A stretch of DNA of 59,964 nucleotides from Paenibacillus planticolens (GTDB taxonomy: Bacteria > Bacillota > Bacilli > Paenibacillales > NBRC-103111): the NCBI RefSeq assembly GCF_013141725.1, contig NZ_WHNZ01000019.1, positions 1-59,964 of the forward strand, read 5' to 3'. The position numbers and the translations under genes were made by a program. This document shows positions 42,863-53,150 of the stretch, in pieces; position 1 is the stretch's first letter; each line of letters starts with the position of its first letter. The notes under the pieces are model-generated. The model was not told where the DNA came from and did no database searches. It was given only the letters and a program-made list of their open reading frames with translations.

Positions 42863-43231
42863 ATGATTACTAAAGGCGATAAAAACAAAGCACGTTTGAA
42901 AAGACACCTTCGCGTTCGTAAGAAAATTGAAGGTACAACTGCTCGCCCACGTTTGAACATTTTCCGTTCTTCCAAACACATGTATGCTCAATTGATTGAT
43001 GACACTACTGGTGTTACAATCGTTTCTGCATCTACACAAGATAAAGATCTGAAAAGCGAACTCGGCAACGGCGGTAACGTTGAAGCTGCTCGTAAAGTTG
43101 GCGCATTGATCGCAGCACGTGCGAAAGAGAAAGGTGTAGACCAAGTGGTATTTGACCGCGGTGGCTACCTCTATCATGGACGTGTTCAGGCATTGGCTGA
43201 CGCAGCTCGTGAAGCTGGACTAGAATTCTAG
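42863..43231 (+). CDS. rplR: 50S ribosomal protein L18
   Basis: L18 attaches 5S rRNA to the large subunit. The 122 residues include [38 protein letters not shown] and [21 protein letters not shown] ribosome binding site GAAAGGAGTG lies about eight bases upstream. The gap to rplF holds the intergenic hairpin. Confidence 0.97.
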   Translation: MITKGDKNKARLKRHLRVRKKIEGTTARPRLNIFRSSKHMYAQLIDDTTGVTIVSASTQDKDLKSELGNGGNVEAARKVGALIAARAKEKGVDQVVFDRGGYLYHGRVQALADAAREAGLEF

Positions 43232-43259
43232 GAAAAACATATATAAGGAGGTAAAAGAC

Positions 43260-43757
43260 TTGCGTGTAGATCCTAATACTTTAGAGCTAACAGAAAAAGT
43301 CGTTAATATTAATCGCGTAGCTAAAGTAGTAAAAGGCGGACGTCGTTTCAGCTTCAGCGCACTTGTTGTCGTTGGCGATGGCAATGGCTGGGTTGGCGCA
43401 GGAATCGGTAAAGCTTCCGAAGTTCCTGATGCAATCCGTAAAGGTATTGAAGATGCGAAAAAGAACTTGATTCATGTTCCAATCGTAGGCACTTCGATTC
43501 CTCACCTTGTAACTGGTAAGTTTGGTGCAGGACGTGTTCTGTTGAAGCCAGCTTCCCAAGGTACAGGAGTTATCGCAGGCGGACCAGTTCGTGCAGTACT
43601 TGAGCTTGCTGGTATCGGCGATATCTTGACAAAATCCCTTGGTTCATCGAACTCTATGAACATGGTTAACGCAACGCTTGAAGGCTTGAGCCGCTTGAAA
43701 AAAGCGGAAGAAGTTGCAAAGCTTCGCGGAAAAACTGTTCAAGAGTTACTAGGTTAG
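43260..43757 (+). CDS. rpsE: 30S ribosomal protein S5
   Basis: S5 influences accuracy at the mRNA entry site. The 165 residues show [20 protein letters not shown] with the loop tied to spectinomycin binding (VKGGRRF intact) and [20 protein letters not shown]. The start is TTG eight bases after AAGGAGG, giving [10 protein letters not shown], parallel to MRRIDPSKLEL in Bacillus. Confidence 0.96.
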   Translation: MRVDPNTLELTEKVVNINRVAKVVKGGRRFSFSALVVVGDGNGWVGAGIGKASEVPDAIRKGIEDAKKNLIHVPIVGTSIPHLVTGKFGAGRVLLKPASQGTGVIAGGPVRAVLELAGIGDILTKSLGSSNSMNMVNATLEGLSRLKKAEEVAKLRGKTVQELLG

Positions 43758-43768
43758 GAGGGGTAAAC

Positions 43769-43957
43769 ATGGCGAAACAATTACAAATTACCCTAAAACG
43801 CAGCCTGATTGGCCGTCCTGAAACGCAACGTGTTACTGTGAAAACTCTTGGTCTGCGCAAGCTGCACCAAACGGTTCTTCACCAAGACAACGCAGCAATC
43901 AGAGGTATGGTTAATCAAGTGAGTCATTTGGTAGAAGTTAAAGAAATCGAAGCATAA
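43769..43957 (+). CDS. rpmD: 50S ribosomal protein L30
   Basis: L30 is a small large-subunit protein. The 62 residues include [20 protein letters not shown] and [28 protein letters not shown] lies directly before the ATG, 11 bases after rpsE. Confidence 0.95.
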   Translation: MAKQLQITLKRSLIGRPETQRVTVKTLGLRKLHQTVLHQDNAAIRGMVNQVSHLVEVKEIEA

Positions 43958-43993
43958 TAGCACGATATTAAGATCTAGAGGAGGTGTGCAACG

Positions 43994-44434
43994 ATGAAGT
44001 TACATGAGCTTAGTTCTGCTACTGGCGCTCGTCAAACTCGTAAACGTGTTGGACGTGGAACAAGTAGTGGTATGGGTAAAACATCAACTCGCGGACACAA
44101 AGGTCAAAACGCACGTTCCGGTGGAGGCGTTCGCCCTGGATTCGAGGGTGGACAAAACCCGTTATACCGTCGTTTACCTAAACGTGGTTTCACGAACCGT
44201 TTCCGTACGGAGTACGCAATCGTGAACCTTGAAGATTTGAACAACTTCGCAGCTGGTACTGAAGTAACTCCAGAAGTATTGATGGAGTCAGGTATTGTTA
44301 AAGCTCCTAAAGATGGCATCAAGATTTTAGGAAACGGTGAAATCACAGTAAAATTAACCGTTAAAGCGAATAAGTTCTCTCAATCAGCGATTGAGAAAAT
44401 CCAAGCTGCCGGCGGTCAAACCGAGGTGATTTAA
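43994..44434 (+). CDS. rplO: 50S ribosomal protein L15
   Basis: L15 is a late assembly protein with a long basic N-terminal extension: [20 protein letters not shown] followed by [19 protein letters not shown]. The globular end includes [19 protein letters not shown]. The 146 residues are full length. Its TAA shares one base with the secY ATG (TAATG). Confidence 0.97.
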   Translation: MKLHELSSATGARQTRKRVGRGTSSGMGKTSTRGHKGQNARSGGGVRPGFEGGQNPLYRRLPKRGFTNRFRTEYAIVNLEDLNNFAAGTEVTPEVLMESGIVKAPKDGIKILGNGEITVKLTVKANKFSQSAIEKIQAAGGQTEVI

Positions 44435-45738
44435 TGTTCAGTACCATAGCCAACATCTTCAAGGTAGAGGATTTACGTAGAAGGATTGTATTCACACTGA
44501 TCTTGTTAATCGTCTACCGTTTAGGTGCGTTTATTCCCGTACCTAACATAAACACAGATGTTCTTAAACTTCAAGACCAAGCGAATCAGAGCGATGTCTT
44601 TGGTTTGCTTAACACGTTTTCCGGCGGTGCGCTCTTCCAATTCTCCATCTTCGCGATGGGAATTATGCCTTACATCACAGCTTCTATCATCGTTCAGCTT
44701 TTGTCCATGGATGTAGTCCCGCGCTTTGCGCAATGGGCCAAAGAAGGGGATGTTGGTAGAAAGAAGATGACGCAAGTTACTCGGTACGGAACGATCATCT
44801 TAGGTATTGTGCAAGCATTTGGTCTTTCAATTGGGTTTAACCGTTTATACAGCGGGCTCGTAATTGATCCAGGTTTCACAACATTTGCTTTGATCGCTAT
44901 CGTTCTGACAGCTGGTACAGCTTTCTTGATGTGGCTCGGGGAGCAAATCACTGAATTTGGAATTGGCAACGGTATTTCCATTATCATCTTTGCAGGTATC
45001 GTCGCGGCGATTCCTACAAGCATTCAGCAAATTTACAAATCACTGTTTGCGACCGAAGGAGCTTTGTTCCTGAATATCGTGAAACTAATCATTATTGCTT
45101 TGGTTGTTATTCTGATTATTGCCGGTGTCATCTTTGTACAGCAAGGGGTTCGTAAGATCCCTGTACAATATGCCAAACGGGTAGTTGGACGTAAAATGTA
45201 TGGTGGTCAAACTACGCACATTCCACTTAAAGTGAATGCTGCTGGTGTAATCCCAGTTATCTTTGCACTTTCGTTATTGATGTTCCCTCCAACCATTGCA
45301 AGCTATTGGAGAGGTAATGTCGTTGCAGAATGGATTATTAATAACCTGAGTATTAACCAAACTGCACCGTTGGCGATTGTCCTATATGTACTGTTGATTA
45401 TCGGATTCACATACTTTTATACCTTCGTACAAATCAATCCAGTTCAAATGGCTGATCAGATGAAGAAAAATGGCGGCTACATACCGGGGATCAGACCTGG
45501 TAAAACAACTTCTGTTTATCTGACTCGTGTAATGACTAGAATTACTCTTTCTGGAGCTCTGTTTCTATCGGCAATCTCGATTCTTCCAATGTTGTTCGGA
45601 GGTCTCGCAGGCTTGCCAAGTTCGGTTCGGATCGGTGGTACATCTTTACTTATCGTAGTAGGCGTTGGTCTTGAAACGATGAAACAAATCGAGAGCCAAT
45701 TGATTAAACGTCATTACAAAGGTTTTATCAATAAATAG
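44434..45738 (+). CDS. secY: Preprotein translocase subunit SecY
   Basis: SecY is the protein-conducting channel. The 434 residues form ten predicted transmembrane helices. Conserved segments are the plug/TM2 region GGALFQFSIFAMGIMPYITA, the cytoplasmic loop VQQGVRKIPVQYAKRVVG, LKVNAAGVIPVIFA in TM7 and the C5 loop ending RPGKTTSVYL. GAGGTGA inside rplO serves as ribosome binding site. A large hairpin separates it from adk. Confidence 0.97.
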   Translation: MFSTIANIFKVEDLRRRIVFTLILLIVYRLGAFIPVPNINTDVLKLQDQANQSDVFGLLNTFSGGALFQFSIFAMGIMPYITASIIVQLLSMDVVPRFAQWAKEGDVGRKKMTQVTRYGTIILGIVQAFGLSIGFNRLYSGLVIDPGFTTFALIAIVLTAGTAFLMWLGEQITEFGIGNGISIIIFAGIVAAIPTSIQQIYKSLFATEGALFLNIVKLIIIALVVILIIAGVIFVQQGVRKIPVQYAKRVVGRKMYGGQTTHIPLKVNAAGVIPVIFALSLLMFPPTIASYWRGNVVAEWIINNLSINQTAPLAIVLYVLLIIGFTYFYTFVQINPVQMADQMKKNGGYIPGIRPGKTTSVYLTRVMTRITLSGALFLSAISILPMLFGGLAGLPSSVRIGGTSLLIVVGVGLETMKQIESQLIKRHYKGFINK

Positions 45739-45740
45739 CA

Positions 45741-45784
45741 AATAGGTTCCGATGGGGCAATTTTTTGCGACATCGGCACCTATT
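45741..45784 (+). promoter_or_regulatory. Large hairpin between secY and adk
   Basis: AATAGGT pairs with ACCTATT and CCGATG with CATCGG, with one mismatch between, giving a 13-pair stem over a 16-base loop that includes a six-T run. No T run follows the stem, so it is not a standard terminator. Possible roles are mRNA processing, stability or attenuation. Confidence 0.5.
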
Positions 45785-45797
45785 GTGCTGTTCGTAA

Positions 45798-46474
<677 letters not shown>

Positions 46475-46475
<1 letters not shown>

Positions 46476-47227
46476 TGATCATTTGTAAGTCCGAGGTTGA
46501 ACTAGACCTAATGCGAGAAGCTGGGCGTATCGTAGCCGAAACGCACCGCTTACTGGCAAGGGCAATTCGTCCGAACATTACAACGAAAGAACTTGATCAG
46601 ATCGCGGAGGAATACATTCGCAGTCAGGGAGCGATTCCATCTTTCAAAGGTTATAACGGTTTTCCTGGAAGCATTTGTGCTTCAGTCAACGAAGAATTAG
46701 TTCATGGTATTCCTGGTCCAAGAAAGCTGGTTGAGGGCGATATTATCTCTGTTGATATTGGCGCTCAGTATAAAGGTTATCATGGAGATTCTGCTTGGAC
46801 ATATCCTGTCGGTGAAATTTCTGAAACGGCCAAACGTTTGTTAGCCGTGACCGAACAATCACTGTATCGAGGCATAGCAGAAGCTAAACCGGATGCTAGA
46901 CTCTACACGTTGTCGCATGCAATCCAAACTTGTATTGAAGACGCAGGCTTCTCCGTGGTTATAGAGTATGTCGGTCACGGTATCGGAACGGATCTTCACG
47001 AAGAACCCCAAATTCCGAATTACGGTGTGCCTGACAAAGGTCCTCGTCTCAAACCAGGCATGGTCCTAGCCATTGAACCCATGGTGGTCGTTGGCGAAAG
47101 ATTTGTCCAAACACTCAAAGACGATTGGACTGTCGTCACTGCGGATAAGACATTATGTGCTCACTTTGAACATACGGTTGCCATTACGGCTGCTGGTTAT
47201 GAAATATTAACCTTGCCTAGATCGTAG
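46475..47227 (+). CDS. map: Methionine aminopeptidase type I
   Basis: Map removes the initiator methionine from nascent proteins. The 250 residues carry the five metal ligands: Asp in [18 protein letters not shown] (two), His in [14 protein letters not shown], and two Glu in LAIEPMV and HFEHTVAIT. There is no N-terminal extension, as in type Ia enzymes. Its ATG overlaps the adk stop (TAATG). Confidence 0.96.
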
Positions 47228-47237
47228 GTGATGATGA

Positions 47238-47543
47238 GTGGATAGGTTGATGCCGAAGGTGGGTCAAATCGTAAAGGTGCTTCGCGGCAGAGATCCCGGA
47301 GAATACGCGGTCGTGATTGGTATTGTCGATGATCGCTTTGTCTGGCTTGCAGACGGTGTGCATCGGAAATTCGATCAGCCGAAGAAGAAGAACCTGAATC
47401 ATCTTCAATTACAAGAAACGATTAGCAGTGAAGTGGAGTCAAGCATTAGGGAAACAGGCCGTGTTACTAATGGAAAGTTGCGCTTCGCAATTGCCAAATT
47501 CGTTGAACTTATGCAAGATGAAGCACAAGAGAAAGGAGAATGA
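47238..47543 (+). CDS. KOW-domain RNA-binding protein (L14E-like)
   Basis: This 101-residue protein has an N-terminal KOW-type motif, [20 protein letters not shown], resembling the RNA-binding fold of eukaryotic L14e/L6e, then a basic linker ([13 protein letters not shown]) and an acidic helical end. A similar small gene lies between map and infA in many Firmicutes. Its role is unknown; ribosome or RNA binding is inferred from fold and place. The start could be GTG as given or an ATG four codons later. Its stop lies just before the infA start. Confidence 0.8.
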   Translation: MDRLMPKVGQIVKVLRGRDPGEYAVVIGIVDDRFVWLADGVHRKFDQPKKKNLNHLQLQETISSEVESSIRETGRVTNGKLRFAIAKFVELMQDEAQEKGE

Positions 47544-47545
47544 CT

Positions 47546-47985
<440 letters not shown>

Positions 47986-48004
47986 AAGGAGGTGCAATCT
48001 GTAG

Positions 48005-48373
48005 ATGGCACGTTTAGCTGGAGTTGACTTACCTCGTGACAAACGAGTTGTAATCGCGTTGACTTACATTTTCGGTATCGGCACTACAACTGCTCAGAAA
48101 ATTATCGCTTCCACAGGTATCGACGCTAGTACTCGCGTTCGCGACCTTACGGAAGATGAAGTGAGCAAAATCCGTGATGTAATTGACAAAACCCTTAAAG
48201 TAGAAGGCGACCTTCGCCGTGAAATTTCCCTAAACATCAAACGTCTAATCGAAATCGGATCCTACCGTGGTCTTCGTCACCGCCGTGGTCTTCCTGTTCG
48301 TGGACAACGTACTAAAACTAATGCTCGTACACGTAAAGGTCCTCGTCGTACGGTAGCTAATAAGAAGAAATAA
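48005..48373 (+). CDS. rpsM: 30S ribosomal protein S13
   Basis: S13 bridges the subunits and touches the P-site tRNA through its basic tail. The 122 residues include [20 protein letters not shown], the helical block [20 protein letters not shown] and a C-terminus rich in R and K. AAGGAGGTG lies upstream of the ATG. Confidence 0.97.
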   Translation: MARLAGVDLPRDKRVVIALTYIFGIGTTTAQKIIASTGIDASTRVRDLTEDEVSKIRDVIDKTLKVEGDLRREISLNIKRLIEIGSYRGLRHRRGLPVRGQRTKTNARTRKGPRRTVANKKK

Positions 48374-48391
48374 TAAAGGGGGTTAGAGCTA

Positions 48392-48787
48392 ATGGCAAAA
48401 CCTAAAAAAGTCGTCCGTACGAAACGTCGTGACCGTAAAAATATTGAGTCCGGAGTAGCACATATCCGTTCAACATTTAACAATACGATCGTAACGATCA
48501 CGGATCCTCATGGCAACGCAATTTCCTGGGCATCTTCAGGAAACCTTGGATTCAAAGGTTCCCGTAAAAGTACTCCTTTTGCGGCACAAATGGCAGCTGA
48601 AAAAGCAGCTAAAGCAGCTATGGAGCACGGTTTGAAAACTGTTGAAGTTATGGTTAAAGGTCCTGGTGCAGGCCGCGAAGCAGCAATCCGCTCTTTGCAA
48701 GCAGCAGGTCTTGAAGTAAACCTGATTAAAGACGTGACTCCGGTTCCTCACAATGGCTGCCGTCCTCCAAAACGTCGTCGCGTATAA
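48392..48787 (+). CDS. rpsK: 30S ribosomal protein S11
   Basis: S11 lines the platform and the E-site codon. The 131 residues show [20 protein letters not shown] and the end block [26 protein letters not shown] precedes the ATG. It is followed by a 125-base gap before rpoA. Confidence 0.97.
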   Translation: MAKPKKVVRTKRRDRKNIESGVAHIRSTFNNTIVTITDPHGNAISWASSGNLGFKGSRKSTPFAAQMAAEKAAKAAMEHGLKTVEVMVKGPGAGREAAIRSLQAAGLEVNLIKDVTPVPHNGCRPPKRRRV

Positions 48788-48912
48788 TTCGGATTACTTT
48801 GTAGTATAATTATCCTAAAAACGTGAATAATGGTTTGAAGGATAGGCATACTATGAAATTTTGAAACGAAGTATCCAGAGGGAAACGACGTATTGAATGG
48901 AGGGTACATTTC

Positions 48913-49857
48913 ATGATCGAAATCGAAAAGCCAAAAATAGAAACCGTAGCATTAAGTGAAGACGGCGCTTATGGAAGATTTATCATAGAGCCGTTGGAGC
49001 GTGGCTATGGTACAACATTAGGTAACTCACTACGTCGTATCTTACTGTCCTCTTTACCCGGGGCTGCAGTAACCTCTGTCCAAATCGATGGCGTTTTGCA
49101 TGAGTTTTCAACGATTCCAGGCGTGCTTGAGGATGTTACGGAAATTATCCTTAACCTAAAAGGACTTTCGTTGAAAATTCACTCCGACGAGGAGAAAGTG
49201 CTTGAAATTGATGCAGAAGGAGAAGGTAATATTACTGCGGCTGATATCCGCGGTGATAGCGATGTGGAGATTCTTAACCCGGATCTGCATATTGCGACCT
49301 TATCTCCCGATGCACGTCTTCACATGAGAATTCATGCGGGCAGAGGACGCGGTTACGTCCAATCGGACAAAAATAAGCATGAAGAGCAACCAATTGGTGT
49401 GATTCCAATTGATTCGATCTACACGCCTATTACCCGAGTGAACTACAGTATTGAAAATACTCGCGTCGGCCAAGTGACGAACTATGATAAGTTGACCCTC
49501 GAAGTGTGGACCGATGGAAGTATCAGGCCAGAAGAAGCCGTGAGCTTGGGCGCCAAAATCTTAACTGAACATTTGAATTTGTTCGTCGGCTTGACGGATG
49601 AAGCGAAAGATGCTGAGATTATGGTGGAGAAAGAAGAAGATAAGAAAGAGAAAGTTCTGGAGATGACTATCGAGGAACTGGATCTATCTGTTCGTTCTTA
49701 CAACTGCCTCAAGCGTGCAGGGATCAACACCGTACAAGAGCTTATTACCAAAACAGAAGAAGACATGATGAAAGTTCGGAACTTAGGTCGCAAATCGCTT
49801 GAAGAAGTTCAAGAAAAGCTCGAAGAGCTTGGTTTGGGTCTTCGTACCGAGGAATAG
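48913..49857 (+). CDS. rpoA: DNA-directed RNA polymerase subunit alpha
   Basis: The alpha dimer nucleates RNA polymerase assembly and its C-terminal domain contacts UP elements and activators. The 314 residues comprise the N-terminal domain ([38 protein letters not shown]), a charged linker ([12 protein letters not shown]) and the C-terminal domain with [20 protein letters not shown] and [24 protein letters not shown] precedes the ATG. Confidence 0.98.
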   Translation: MIEIEKPKIETVALSEDGAYGRFIIEPLERGYGTTLGNSLRRILLSSLPGAAVTSVQIDGVLHEFSTIPGVLEDVTEIILNLKGLSLKIHSDEEKVLEIDAEGEGNITAADIRGDSDVEILNPDLHIATLSPDARLHMRIHAGRGRGYVQSDKNKHEEQPIGVIPIDSIYTPITRVNYSIENTRVGQVTNYDKLTLEVWTDGSIRPEEAVSLGAKILTEHLNLFVGLTDEAKDAEIMVEKEEDKKEKVLEMTIEELDLSVRSYNCLKRAGINTVQELITKTEEDMMKVRNLGRKSLEEVQEKLEELGLGLRTEE

Positions 49858-49881
49858 TCTTGTTAGAAGGAGGTTAATTCA

Positions 49882-50247
49882 ATGAACTACAGGAAGTTGA
49901 ACCGCGATTCCAGTAATCGTAAAGCATTATTCCGTGATCTGGTTACAGATTTGTTCATACATGAACGCATTCAAACTACAGAAGCAAAAGCAAAAGAAAT
50001 TCGTTCCATCGCTGAGAAGTTAATCACTCTTGCGAAACGCGGAGATCTTCATGCACGCCGTCAGGTTGCTGCTTTTGTTCGTAGAGAAGCTGCTAACGAG
50101 AATCAAGATGCGATTCAAAAACTTTTCTCCGATTTGGCTACTCGTTACTCCGAGCGTCCAGGTGGATACACTCGTATCCTTAAACTGGGACCACGCCGCG
50201 GTGACGCAGCACCAATGGTATACCTAGAGCTAGTAGATCGCGCATAA
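49882..50247 (+). CDS. rplQ: 50S ribosomal protein L17
   Basis: L17 sits near the tunnel exit. The 121 residues include [40 protein letters not shown] and the end [25 protein letters not shown] precedes the ATG. Last gene of the superoperon, followed by a terminator. In B. subtilis the ECF transporter genes ecfA1-ecfA2-ecfT follow; they are absent here. Confidence 0.97.
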   Translation: MNYRKLNRDSSNRKALFRDLVTDLFIHERIQTTEAKAKEIRSIAEKLITLAKRGDLHARRQVAAFVRREAANENQDAIQKLFSDLATRYSERPGGYTRILKLGPRRGDAAPMVYLELVDRA

Positions 50248-50258
50248 AGACGGATGGG

Positions 50259-50301
50259 AAAGGGTGGACGGAATCATAGATTCTGGTGAAGCCCTTTTTT
50301 T
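50259..50301 (+). terminator. Terminator after rplQ
   Basis: AAAGGG pairs with CCCTTT at the base and GGAATC with GATTCT near the loop, followed by T residues. It closes the S10-spc-alpha transcript. Confidence 0.75.
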
Positions 50302-50369
50302 GCAGTCTAGGCGCGTTCCTCTTGTGTGAGCTTAGCGTTAGCTAACCACGGAGATAGGAAGGATGACTC

Positions 50370-51146
50370 ATGGAGGAACAAGCCTTGAGAAATCTACGTT
50401 TTACCATTAGCTATGATGGCACGGCCTATTCGGGGTATCAGATACAACCCAAAGCAGATACGGTTCAGTATCGTTTGGAGCAAGCTGTAAGGATGTTGAC
50501 GGGTGAGTCGGTGAAAGTCATCTCATCCGGCCGTACAGATGCCGGTGTACATGCGAGAGCACAAGTTATTAATTTCACCACGAACTCCAAGATCCCAGTG
50601 GAACGTTGGTGTTTAGCTCTAAATGCTCGATTGCCAAGGGATATCGTCGCACATACCGCGGAAGAGGTCCCTCCTTCCTTTCATTCTCGCAAAGCCGCGA
50701 AACGCAAGACATATTGTTATACGATTCGCTCGGCGCGCTTCCCTGATGTCTTTCACCGCAATTTTGAATACCATCACCCTACGCATTTAAATGTGGAAGC
50801 CATGAGAGAGGCGCTCCCTTGCTTGCTAGGAGAGCATGATTTCACTTCTTTTTGTACGGTGAGAACAGATAAGGAAGACAAGGTGAGAACTCTCTACGAG
50901 GTTCGTATGGAGACTGAAACCGATGAGATGATGTCGACGGACAAGGTCGCAAGAATCCGTCTGATTGTGACGGGGAACGGCTTCCTGTATAACATGGTTA
51001 GGATCATCGTAGGAACGCTGATACAGATTGGTGAAGGCAAGAGAACAAGCAGTGACATGCTGCGTATTCTTGAAGCCAGAGATCGAGCTGAAGCAGGGCC
51101 TACGGCCGAAGCTATGGGATTAACGCTATGGTGGGTTGAGTATTAA
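50370..51146 (+). CDS. truA: tRNA pseudouridine synthase A
   Basis: TruA makes pseudouridines 38-40 in the tRNA anticodon arm. The 258 residues include RFTISYDGTAYSGYQIQPKA, the catalytic motif SGRTDAGVHARAQV with its Asp near residue 56, and the C-terminal FLYNMVRIIVGTLIQIGEGK. The start follows ATAGGAAGGATG. It lies alone between two transcription units. Confidence 0.94.
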   Translation: MEEQALRNLRFTISYDGTAYSGYQIQPKADTVQYRLEQAVRMLTGESVKVISSGRTDAGVHARAQVINFTTNSKIPVERWCLALNARLPRDIVAHTAEEVPPSFHSRKAAKRKTYCYTIRSARFPDVFHRNFEYHHPTHLNVEAMREALPCLLGEHDFTSFCTVRTDKEDKVRTLYEVRMETETDEMMSTDKVARIRLIVTGNGFLYNMVRIIVGTLIQIGEGKRTSSDMLRILEARDRAEAGPTAEAMGLTLWWVEY

Positions 51147-51163
51147 AAAGCCGAAAACACTAC

Positions 51164-51192
51164 TTGATTCTTATCGAATCTTCGTGTAAAAT
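51164..51192 (+). promoter_or_regulatory. SigA promoter of rplM-rpsI
   Basis: TTGATT and TAAAAT are 17 bases apart, giving a leader of about 120 bases in front of rplM. Confidence 0.65.
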
Positions 51193-51199
51193 ATAACTT

Positions 51200-51305
51200 G
51201 GCGTTTCGTGATCGGCTACCCCACAGCCCCTGATCCTTAATTGCCATGAATACCATCCATCGCTAATGTAATTTAACCATAATAATAATGTAATTGAGAT
51301 ATATT
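51200..51305 (+). ncRNA. Probable L13 leader
   Basis: The segment between the promoter and the rplM ribosome binding site has a conserved-looking core, GATCGGCTACCCCACAGCCC with GATC after it, in the position where L13 leaders of Firmicutes lie. The structure was not folded here, so the assignment rests on place and partial motif. Confidence 0.5.
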
Positions 51306-51321
51306 TTTAGGAGGATTCAGC

Positions 51322-51759
51322 ATGCGCACGACATATATGGCGAAGCCAAATGAAGTAGAGCGTAAATGGTACATTGTTGACGCTGCAGGCCAAACACTTG
51401 GCCGTCTTGCAAGTGAAGTTGCTAGCATTATCCGCGGTAAGCACAAACCGGAGTTCACTCCACACGTAGATACTGGTGATTTCGTAGTAGTTATCAATGC
51501 TTCCCAAATTAAGCTTACTGGTAAAAAAATGCAAAACAAAATGTACTACCGTCACTCTTTGTACCAAGGTGGTTTGAAAGTGACTTCCGCTCAGGACCTG
51601 CTGAACAGCAAACCTGATCGCATGATCGAATTTGCCGTACACGGTATGCTTCCTAAGAACCGTCTTGGCGATAGCTTGAAAACTAAGCTTAAAGTATACG
51701 GTGGAGCAGAACACCCACATCTAGCACAACAACCAGAAGTTTGGAATCTTCGCGGTTAA
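51322..51759 (+). CDS. rplM: 50S ribosomal protein L13
   Basis: L13 is an early assembly protein. The 145 residues include [40 protein letters not shown] and [28 protein letters not shown] precedes the ATG. It pairs with rpsI as in nearly all bacteria. Confidence 0.97.
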   Translation: MRTTYMAKPNEVERKWYIVDAAGQTLGRLASEVASIIRGKHKPEFTPHVDTGDFVVVINASQIKLTGKKMQNKMYYRHSLYQGGLKVTSAQDLLNSKPDRMIEFAVHGMLPKNRLGDSLKTKLKVYGGAEHPHLAQQPEVWNLRG

Positions 51760-51777
51760 TATAAGGAGGAACGTTTC

Positions 51778-52170
51778 GTGGCACAAGTTCAATATTATGG
51801 AACGGGTCGTCGTAAACATTCGGTAGCGCGTGTGCGCCTTGTACCGGGTGAAGGACGCATCATTATCAACAAACGTGAACTAGATGAGTATTTCGGTCTA
51901 GAAACTTTGAAACTTATCGTTAAACAACCTTTGGCATTGACAGAAACTGTCGGTAAATACGATGTTCTGGTTCTTGCTAATGGTGGTGGAATCAGCGGAC
52001 AAGCTGGAGCAATCCGTCATGGTATCTCCCGCGCTTTGTTGAAAGCTGATCCGGAATACCGTGGATCCTTGAAAAAAGCAGGATTCCTAACACGTGATTC
52101 CCGTATGAAAGAGCGTAAAAAATATGGATTGAAAGCCGCTCGTCGCGCTCCTCAATTCTCCAAACGTTAA
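51778..52170 (+). CDS. rpsI: 30S ribosomal protein S9
   Basis: S9 contacts the P-site anticodon loop with its C-terminal arginine or lysine tail, here APQFSKR. The 130 residues include [20 protein letters not shown] and [24 protein letters not shown] start follows AAGGAGG. A terminator follows. Confidence 0.97.
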   Translation: MAQVQYYGTGRRKHSVARVRLVPGEGRIIINKRELDEYFGLETLKLIVKQPLALTETVGKYDVLVLANGGGISGQAGAIRHGISRALLKADPEYRGSLKKAGFLTRDSRMKERKKYGLKAARRAPQFSKR

Positions 52171-52197
52171 GATCTTGCGCCTTTGGCGCTACAAAGA

Positions 52198-52231
52198 AAC
52201 CTTTCTGGCTGCATGCTAGAAAGGTTTTTTT
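52198..52231 (+). terminator. Terminator after rpsI
   Basis: AACCTTTCT pairs with AGAAAGGTT, with three further pairs inside, and is followed by a run of T. Confidence 0.9.
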
Positions 52232-52355
52232 ATGCTTTCATAAAGGTTTTATTCTTTTCATTGAAAAGTATTCTCATTTAAAGGTTAATTCGATACCGAA
52301 TCTGAAGTATATTTCCGAAATTTGATAAAGTTAATACCAAAATGATGAAAAGTAA

Positions 52356-52383
52356 TTGACAGGAAAAAGAACTCAGCTATAAT
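52356..52383 (+). promoter_or_regulatory. SigA promoter of cysH-sat
   Basis: Consensus TTGACA and TATAAT are 16 bases apart. This strong core promoter suggests that control is by repression. Confidence 0.8.
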
Positions 52384-52390
52384 AAAATTA

Positions 52391-52417
52391 TAAATCATAG
52401 AATATTACTCGGAATTA
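52391..52417 (+). promoter_or_regulatory. Possible CymR-type operator
   Basis: TAAATC followed 14 bases later by GGAATTA resembles the ends of the published CymR box (TAWWNC...GGAATW), with one extra base between. It lies at the expected transcription start, where a bound repressor would block the promoter. The match is partial. Confidence 0.35.
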
Positions 52418-52437
52418 ATGATGGAGGTAAATTGACA

Positions 52438-53130
52438 ATGAATCTTTTTGAGAAGGAAGCCTTTGTAACGAAAGCGGCTGAGGAATTCGAGAACCAGTCA
52501 CCGGAAGCGGTTTTGAAATTAGCCGTTGAAACGTTCTCTAGCTTAACGCTTGCTTGCAGTTTTGGTGCGGAAGATGTTGTGCTTGTGGATATGCTTCAAA
52601 AAATTAATCCAAACGTAGATATTTTCTACCTGGATACGAATGTTCATTTTCCTGAAACATATGATACTAGAGATCGTTTAGAGCAGCACTACGGTACAAA
52701 GTTCGTTCAAGTCTTGCCGAAACTTACACTTGAGGAGCAAGCGGAGAAGTTCGGCGATGAGCTCTGGAAAAACGATGCGAACCAATGCTGCAATATCCGT
52801 AAAGTTGATCCTCTAACGGATATTCTCAAGAATTATGACGCTTGGATCACTGGAATCCGCCGCGATCAAGCGCCGACTCGTGCAAATGCTAAGAAAGTGG
52901 AGTACGACGTGAAATTTGGCCTTATCAAGTTCAATCCATTGGCTGGCTGGACTTCCGAAGATGTATGGAATTATATTCGCGAGAACGATGTGATTTATAA
53001 TCCGCTGCATGACCGTAACTACCCGAGCATCGGCTGCACACACTGCACACGTCAAGTAGCAGAGGGCGAAGATCCGCGCGCGGGTCGTTGGGCAAACATC
53101 GAGAAAACAGAATGCGGACTTCATAAATAA
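52438..53130 (+). CDS. cysH: Adenylylsulfate/phosphoadenylylsulfate reductase
   Basis: CysH reduces activated sulfate to sulfite with thioredoxin. The 230 residues include [20 protein letters not shown], the PP-loop-type nucleotide region, [18 protein letters not shown], and the C-terminal ECGLH. The presence of a Cys-Cys pair (NQCCNIRK, near residue 120) and CTHC near residue 203 indicates a 4Fe-4S cluster, so APS is a likely substrate. No APS kinase gene is nearby, consistent with that. The ATG nine bases after GGAGG is preferred over an upstream TTG. Confidence 0.93.
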   Translation: MNLFEKEAFVTKAAEEFENQSPEAVLKLAVETFSSLTLACSFGAEDVVLVDMLQKINPNVDIFYLDTNVHFPETYDTRDRLEQHYGTKFVQVLPKLTLEEQAEKFGDELWKNDANQCCNIRKVDPLTDILKNYDAWITGIRRDQAPTRANAKKVEYDVKFGLIKFNPLAGWTSEDVWNYIRENDVIYNPLHDRNYPSIGCTHCTRQVAEGEDPRAGRWANIEKTECGLHK

Positions 53131-53150
53131 ATTTATGGAGGTGCAACGTA

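Noticed and set aside
48805..48810. TATAAT sequence between rpsK and rpoA as an internal promoter
   Set aside because: No acceptable -35 element lies 16-18 bases upstream and no extended -10 TG is present.
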